Positions 58,560-64,000 of a DNA stretch of 64,000 nucleotides are shown piece by piece (the stretch's first letter is position 1; each line of letters starts with the position of its first letter). The translations under genes and the position numbers were made by a program. Source of the DNA: Aquatica leii (lineage: Eukaryota > Arthropoda > Insecta > Coleoptera > Lampyridae). The notes beneath the pieces were generated by a model. It saw only the letters and a list, made by a program, of their open reading frames with translations. It had not been told where the DNA came from and searched no databases. The stretch is from assembly GCA_035610365.1 (NCBI GenBank), contig CM069435.1, positions 68,073,389 to 68,137,388 of the forward strand, written 5' to 3'.

Positions 58560-58840
58560 GTTTAGCGTCGGTGCTCTAGAAGGACGAGTTGAGTAAAGTT
58601 AGCGAGATCAGCGCTAAACTGGGAAAGTTCTTCAAGGCGAATATCAACAAGATTTTCACGGTATGCGATAGTAAAGTGTCTATGGTCAGCATATATGCGA
58701 GTGTGGCAACGATCCTCTTCCCATCTTGTTCTGCTAATATTTTTGCGCAGGAGTGAAGCTCTGCTGTCAAACCAACTATAGTGAATTTGCTTAGTGGTTG
58801 TGCATTTTGGTCGTCATCTTTAAATAGTAGTGTTGATGGT
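58560..58840 (-). other. Unassigned coding-like patch, possibly retroelement-derived
   Basis: The minus strand reads KDDDQNAQPLSKFTIVGLTA, then ELHSCAKILAEQDGKRIVAT and LAYMLTIDTLL; the alternative frame gives YRENLVDIRLEELSQFSADL and ANFTQLVLLEHRR. Composition is protein-like and clearly less AT-rich than the surroundings. I recognise no definite family; a retroelement gag/pol origin is possible. A less AT-rich tract extends from 58140 to 58830. Confidence 0.3.
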
Positions 58841-59499
58841 AAATTATGGGCTTCTAAATATATATTAAATTATATTAAAATAAATTGTATATTTACACTT
58901 TTTTATTCTTCTCCAAATGGAAGCTAACCTTTTTTTTAAATTAAATCGCAAGCAAAAGAGAATTGTTATATAAAACTCCGGAAATAACTAACTTAAATGA
59001 CAAATTGATACAGGGCTTTACCATTCTTTAGAACTGAACTCGCCTCATTCTTACTAATCCAATACTTGATTGCGTTGGTGGAGGGTTGTGTAAGAAGCGA
59101 ATTCTTTAAAATAAATGAAATTACGAGAATAATAAAAATTTGGTTATAGTTTAGATAAGACGTAAAAATGAAGGTTTTCGGCTATGGAAAACATCTGCCA
59201 GGGCGCCAGGTCTACCTTAAATATTTGATGAGTGATCTTTCTGACACAAAATTTATGAATTAAACAAAATTGCTAATCAGTCAGAGTACCCCGTTTACAT
59301 TTACATAATTACTAAGTACTCATTAATTACAGGTTTCTTGTTGTCAAAATAAAATAACAAAGTTAATAGAGACTCGATTAAGTTTAATTAATGTTCTGAT
59401 CTAAATATAAACGATAACGATAGTATAAATTACTACTTAAACAAGTTTACAGCAAGAAAAACATAGTTCAGTCAGTATCGTGTGATTTACACTTAATAT

Positions 59500-60960
59500 A
59501 TATTTGATCTGAAGGTTCCATACACATCCAGCTTCCACAAGAAAAACATGTTAGACACATCTTCTAGCTGATTCTTGCGTTTTATATGTCGGTTGTGAAT
59601 GATGCTTAGATGAGCGATATTTCACGAACTGTGATTTTTTTAACTCATACCAACAAATCACGAAGAACCACTGTCACCAATTTGTAAAAATATCAGGGAT
59701 TTTACAAAATCGTTACTTTTCACATTTGGTCATGTTATTGTGAATTCGTTATTTTGTGTATTTTGTGATATCGTGATTTCGTGAGGAATAATATTTGATC
59801 TGCACTGTTTACTGATTGGTGGTTGCAAGATTTTCGTTTTCGTTAACGATATGACCATTGAAGCGGCGATCAGATACTGCGCGATGTCGCTACATTTGTT
59901 GGGCGTAGTTCCATTAGTAATTTGAATTTCGTTATTCGAGAACGTCATACGAAGGTCGTGATCACGTCACGCTTTAAAATCATTCACAAATGATTCACAG
60001 TGTTATTGAAGAACCATGATATCGCTCATCACTAGTTGTGAATCATCTTGGTTTTTGCGTTTTTTTGCGGTGGCTTTTCTCCCTAACTTCTCTAGGTAAC
60101 GAGTAATTATCCTTTTTTTCGAGCAAATGATCTGCAATATCTGGCTAAGTCCAACTCTTGCAGGAACAAACGTCTTTCGACTTGTTTGTCATTTGAGTTT
60201 GCACTAAATACAACCATAGCAGTAATACCACTTGTATTAAGCAGATAGTAAAACATTGCTAAATTCCACATTTTAGTATTTCTGCTGACACTGTCAGTTC
60301 TACTAAGCTCATCTACTACTGGGTGTAGTCTAGCTTTGGTGAAATTATAAAAAGTTATTATTTATGCTTTACGGTCTTTATCAGAGCTTGGATCGATTGA
60401 ACTGTCATGGTAAAGGGATTTCTTCCTTTTTAGCGGATATAAAATACAATAGTTATGTAGGGTTGAAAACTAAACAATGAACTCTTCTCTGGCTTATTTC
60501 TTAATTACAAAAATGCAGGAGGGATTTTCCGTTTGTTTTTGCGTAATGCACAAACAAGGTTTAATCGATATTTTTTCAGCAATATATTTAGTAACGGAAC
60601 ACTGGCAAACCAATTGTCAAAAGTGATATTTCTACCCGTCTTGCTTATAGGTGCTATTAATCTCAAGACTGTATCGTCGTGTTTGTAGCTAATTTCGGAC
60701 GATTCCTTAGGTTGTTTTCCAAGATATACATTCATATACCTTCTATACCTTCAGGCCATATTTCGCCGTCTTATTTCCCATATATTGCCTGAGTGAGCAT
60801 CGCCTACGAAATGATTCTAATTTTTCGTCTGTAGTGACGTACTCTCCGGGGATGTAGTTTAATTATCAACAAATGCTTCAAATATTGCCCTGATAGGAGC
60901 AAATTTATCTATTTAACGTCGTTCATTTCAAGATTGTTTGTTGTCGAATCGAAGTGTTGA
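59500..60960 (-). pseudogene. Second piggyBac transposase relic, split by a hAT MITE
   Basis: Minus-strand pieces in order: IDKFAPIRAIFEAFVDN, VTTDEKLESFRRRCSLRQYM, GNKTAKYGLKVY, NVYLGKQPKESSEISY, DDTVLRLIAPISKTGRNITF, DNWFASVPLLNILLKKYRLN, and RKNKRKIPPAF, then PVVDELSRTDSVSRNTKMWN, LAMFYYLLNTSGITAMVVFS. Further on are RLFLQELDLARY and a cysteine-rich remnant (CFSCGSWMCMEPSDQIYIKC) near 59510-59575, beyond the MITE. Both TTDEKL and FDNW keep catalytic Asp residues. Frameshifts and stops break it. It is not a close copy of the 18-kb piggyBac. Confidence 0.88.
59601..60035. mobile_element. hAT-type MITE, 435 bp, inside the piggyBac relic
   Basis: Subterminal inverted sequence TAGATGAGCGATAT on the left matches TAGTGATGAGCGATATC in reverse complement on the right. 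The 8-mer TTGTGAAT flanks both sides (59593-59600 and 60036-60043). The interior is rich in CGTGATTTCGTGA-like words. It separates the piggyBac catalytic region from its cysteine-rich tail, so it inserted after piggyBac. Confidence 0.75.
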
Positions 60961-61989
60961 TATAATAAACTTAAATCCTTTGAGTGACATTTGGAGTTAC
61001 GGACGGCTAATAAGTTTATTTTTATTTAAAAAATTAAACTTTAAAATTTGGCGAGAATACATAATTGTATAGAATAATAACTATGGCTACGTTACCAGTG
61101 TTTATTGTTATATTATAAAATCATTCAGTTGATAAAAAATAAATTATTTGGTAAATAATCACCTGAACAAAACCTAAAAATAATTCAAAGCATTTTGAAG
61201 TCGGATTACTAGCGCTTACCTCTGACATGACAAATAGTTGAATACAGTATAAGTTGAAGGTAGGTGGAAGCACGTAACCGTGTTTATAATGTTGCCGAAG
61301 TTATGGCTTGTTAAAATCTACTGGAGTTTGTAATACCCCTACTATACCGGCGCCGGGTTAAAGGTTTTTTTTACTCATAACTTTTCTTATACTGCTTCTC
61401 CGCCATGTTCTCGGTCATTTTCTCTTATTTCCTTCAGACGGGGTTTATTTCAGAATTATTTAACAAACAGACACGATGGCGATTAATAATTGAGACACTG
61501 TAATGTCGCGAGCGTAATAAAACCAGCGAGCGCGTTACTATTGTGGGTATTTTAATTTTAAAAATGTACAAAGCTATAACTGCTTAGTTATTAAAAAATA
61601 TTATAAGAAAAGAAACAAAACTAATAAATCTTTAACTCGCCGATTGAGACAACGAAACTATTGCAGTGCATTTCGGTAAAACCTTTAAAATAATCAGAAT
61701 TGAAAATATTTATTGACAACAGTACTTCAATGTAGTGAAATAATGTATGAGCCCTAAAAACAAATGCCAGTAACATATCAATATACTATTTAGGATGCAT
61801 GCAAATTTTTAACAAAGCTGGGTAGCAGTACCATCTTGAAGGTTCTAACTCATTTTACACGACGAAATTGTTTTTACGGTATTTTTTCGATATATTTTGT
61901 TTTTAACATATTCTGTTTTTATTTTATCTGAGCATCGTGGGCCACACATTACCTCGGTGGTCTCTTAATTTTCTAAATTAAGATTCTTC

Positions 61990-62190
61990 TACTTTCTGGT
62001 TGTTGTTGTGATTCTGGTAGTTTTTTATTTTCTAGTTGTTTTTGTTGGTATATGAGGGCGTGCGTTATCATGAAGAAGGACAGTATTTACTACAACGGTC
62101 GAAGAAATTCAGCTGCAGTATTTCCTTTAGCTTGTAGAAAACGGATCACAGCGAATCTCGCATTTGGCGCTATGTAATGGCTGAACCGGT
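61990..62190 (-). pseudogene. mariner relic with internal deletion
   Basis: The minus strand gives ARFAVIRFLQAKGNTAAEFL, the mariner N-terminal helix-turn-helix (EIRAVIRFLHAKGMTAAEIH), directly followed within about 10 residues by VLLHDNARPH, which in intact mariners lies some 200 residues later. The intervening catalytic region, including the first Asp, is therefore deleted. No terminal repeats were identified. Confidence 0.75.
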
Positions 62191-62199
62191 TTGGAAGCT

Positions 62200-63145
62200 G
62201 ACAGATTATTAAACACTACTGTGCAAGCGCCATGTCAACTGAGTACCATTGTCGCTCTAGAGTACATATCACATAAAAACAGGAATGCCCATCATAATGG
62301 TTGTGTTTAATATAATGTTATAAAGCGGATTTTACATTATGTGCACTTTTAACGCAACGGTCAAAAATAAAAAATTGAAAATACCGCAAGGGGTGTCTTA
62401 GTAATGGGGACAGCTACTTCTAGGGGTCGTCCCAAGTATTTTTATTCTTGTTCTTCGCGTGGAATAAAAAAGAAATAGACAATGGGAAAAAGTAAGTAAC
62501 TAAAATGCCAGTACAGTATCTACATTTATATATTCTAAATTTACTATCATGTCTACATACATAATATCAGAAACAGCACGCCACTGACAATCGGTCTGAA
62601 TGGGCGGAGCTACATTAAATGCGATCGTGTTTTTTACAGGAGATGAACTATAATTAATCTTAAAAAATCGTATCTTCAGTGAGATCTTCAGTATTAATAT
62701 ATCTTTTTTTGGAAAGTTTTTTATTTTACTTCAGTTTTTTACAGTACTGGTACTGGTTTTATGCCACTGAAAAGCCTACTGTATATTGTTTGCTCTATTG
62801 AGATAGTTCTTTTTTGATAGTCGTTGTTTTGGCGTTTGAGCAATTTTTTATCGATTACATTTTTTCTTGACTAGTTTATAGTTACAAACAAAATTATACC
62901 CATAAATAATCTGTTGTCAATATCGGTCGGAAACTAAACAAGGTCCTCAACGTGTTATAATAACAGTTTTATAAGTTTTTTTATTTAGTTACTTTAATTT
63001 TTTTATTCGTTAGATGAGAGCTAATTGAAGAAAGGGGACATTAGAAAACTTAACTTGTCGCACTTGATTATTCATGTATAATGTAAAGTGTTAAAGAAAC
63101 ATTTTCGTAGACGACATTTGCTACAATTTGTCGTAATTTTCGTAG
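62200..63145. other. End of CCDC102A intron 3, no element assigned
   Basis: A less AT-rich tract at 62380-62460 and 62570-62640 lacks coding similarity. The final 40 bases before exon 4 are pyrimidine-containing (TTTGTCGTAATTTTCGTAG), giving an acceptable acceptor. Confidence 0.4.
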
Positions 63146-63358
<213 letters not shown>

Positions 63359-63402
63359 TGATGAATTAGGGCTTTTGAAAATTCCTTATTGTGTTTTTGT
63401 AG

Positions 63403-64000
<598 letters not shown>

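Larger units (their letters stand above)
56946..63145 (+). other. CCDC102A: Third intron of CCDC102A (6.2 kb) with transposon insertions
   Basis: Bounded by GAG|GTAAAT at 56945/56946 and CGTAG|TTGGAA at 63145/63146. It is over a hundred times longer than the gene's other introns (49-52 bp). It contains a second piggyBac relic (59500-60960), a hAT MITE (59601-60035), a deleted mariner (about 61990-62190) and an unassigned coding-like patch (58560-58840). Stretches 56950-58130 and 60970-61980 show no recognisable element. Confidence 0.85.

Overview
The window is AT-rich eukaryotic DNA, almost certainly from an insect. The evidence is spliced host genes with GT-AG introns and a dense mix of transposon families typical of insects: Ty3/gypsy, a Jockey-type LINE, a Penelope-like element, piggyBac, hAT, Tc1/mariner and pogo/Tigger. 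A beetle or similar large-genome insect is a guess, not something the sequence proves. No bacterial signals, CRISPR arrays, rRNA or intact tRNA genes were seen.

Two host genes are recognisable. (1) On the minus strand lies the orthologue of DNAJC22 (Drosophila wurst), a multi-pass membrane J-domain protein. It has three coding exons (48173-47925, 8135-7534, 7486-7216) that join in frame to give 373 residues. The first intron is 39,789 bp and makes up most of the window. (2) On the plus strand lies the orthologue of CCDC102A, a long coiled-coil protein. It has five exons (55822-55929, 55979-56667, 56720-56945, 63146-63352, 63403-63677) giving 501 residues before its 3' end, which probably runs off the window. 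The two genes are head to head, with start codons about 7.6 kb apart.

Layout. 1-3350: Ty3/gypsy relic carrying a pogo MITE. 3.4-7.2 kb: intergenic, with a hAT relic and a hAT MITE that has perfect 8-bp target duplications. 7.2-8.1 kb: DNAJC22 exons 3 and 2. 8.1-47.9 kb: the giant intron. It holds two gypsy copies of one family; two MITEs and hairpins; a piggyBac gene split by a ~6 kb Tc1-type element with long inverted ends; a hAT (ZBED5/Buster-like) relic; an element whose inverted ends are arrays of ~135-bp repeats; mariner and Jerky/Tigger relics; a Jockey-type LINE; a Tc1/mariner element with ~550-bp inverted ends; an LTR piece, a Penelope-like RT piece and a pogo piece side by side; a GGATGTAC minisatellite; and two short TIR elements. 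47.9-48.2 kb: DNAJC22 exon 1. 50.0-52.9 kb: a third gypsy relic. 54.2-55.1 kb: a young-looking TIR element with perfect TIRs and target duplication and exon-like cargo. 55.8-63.7 kb: CCDC102A, whose 6.2 kb third intron holds a second piggyBac relic (split by a hAT MITE) and a deleted mariner.

Nothing here is a convincing new gene system. The most interesting observations are the transposon-filled 40-kb intron that must be removed to join the two halves of DNAJC22, the nested piggyBac/Tc1 insertion, the family of long-inverted-repeat elements, and the 902-bp element at 54.2 kb.
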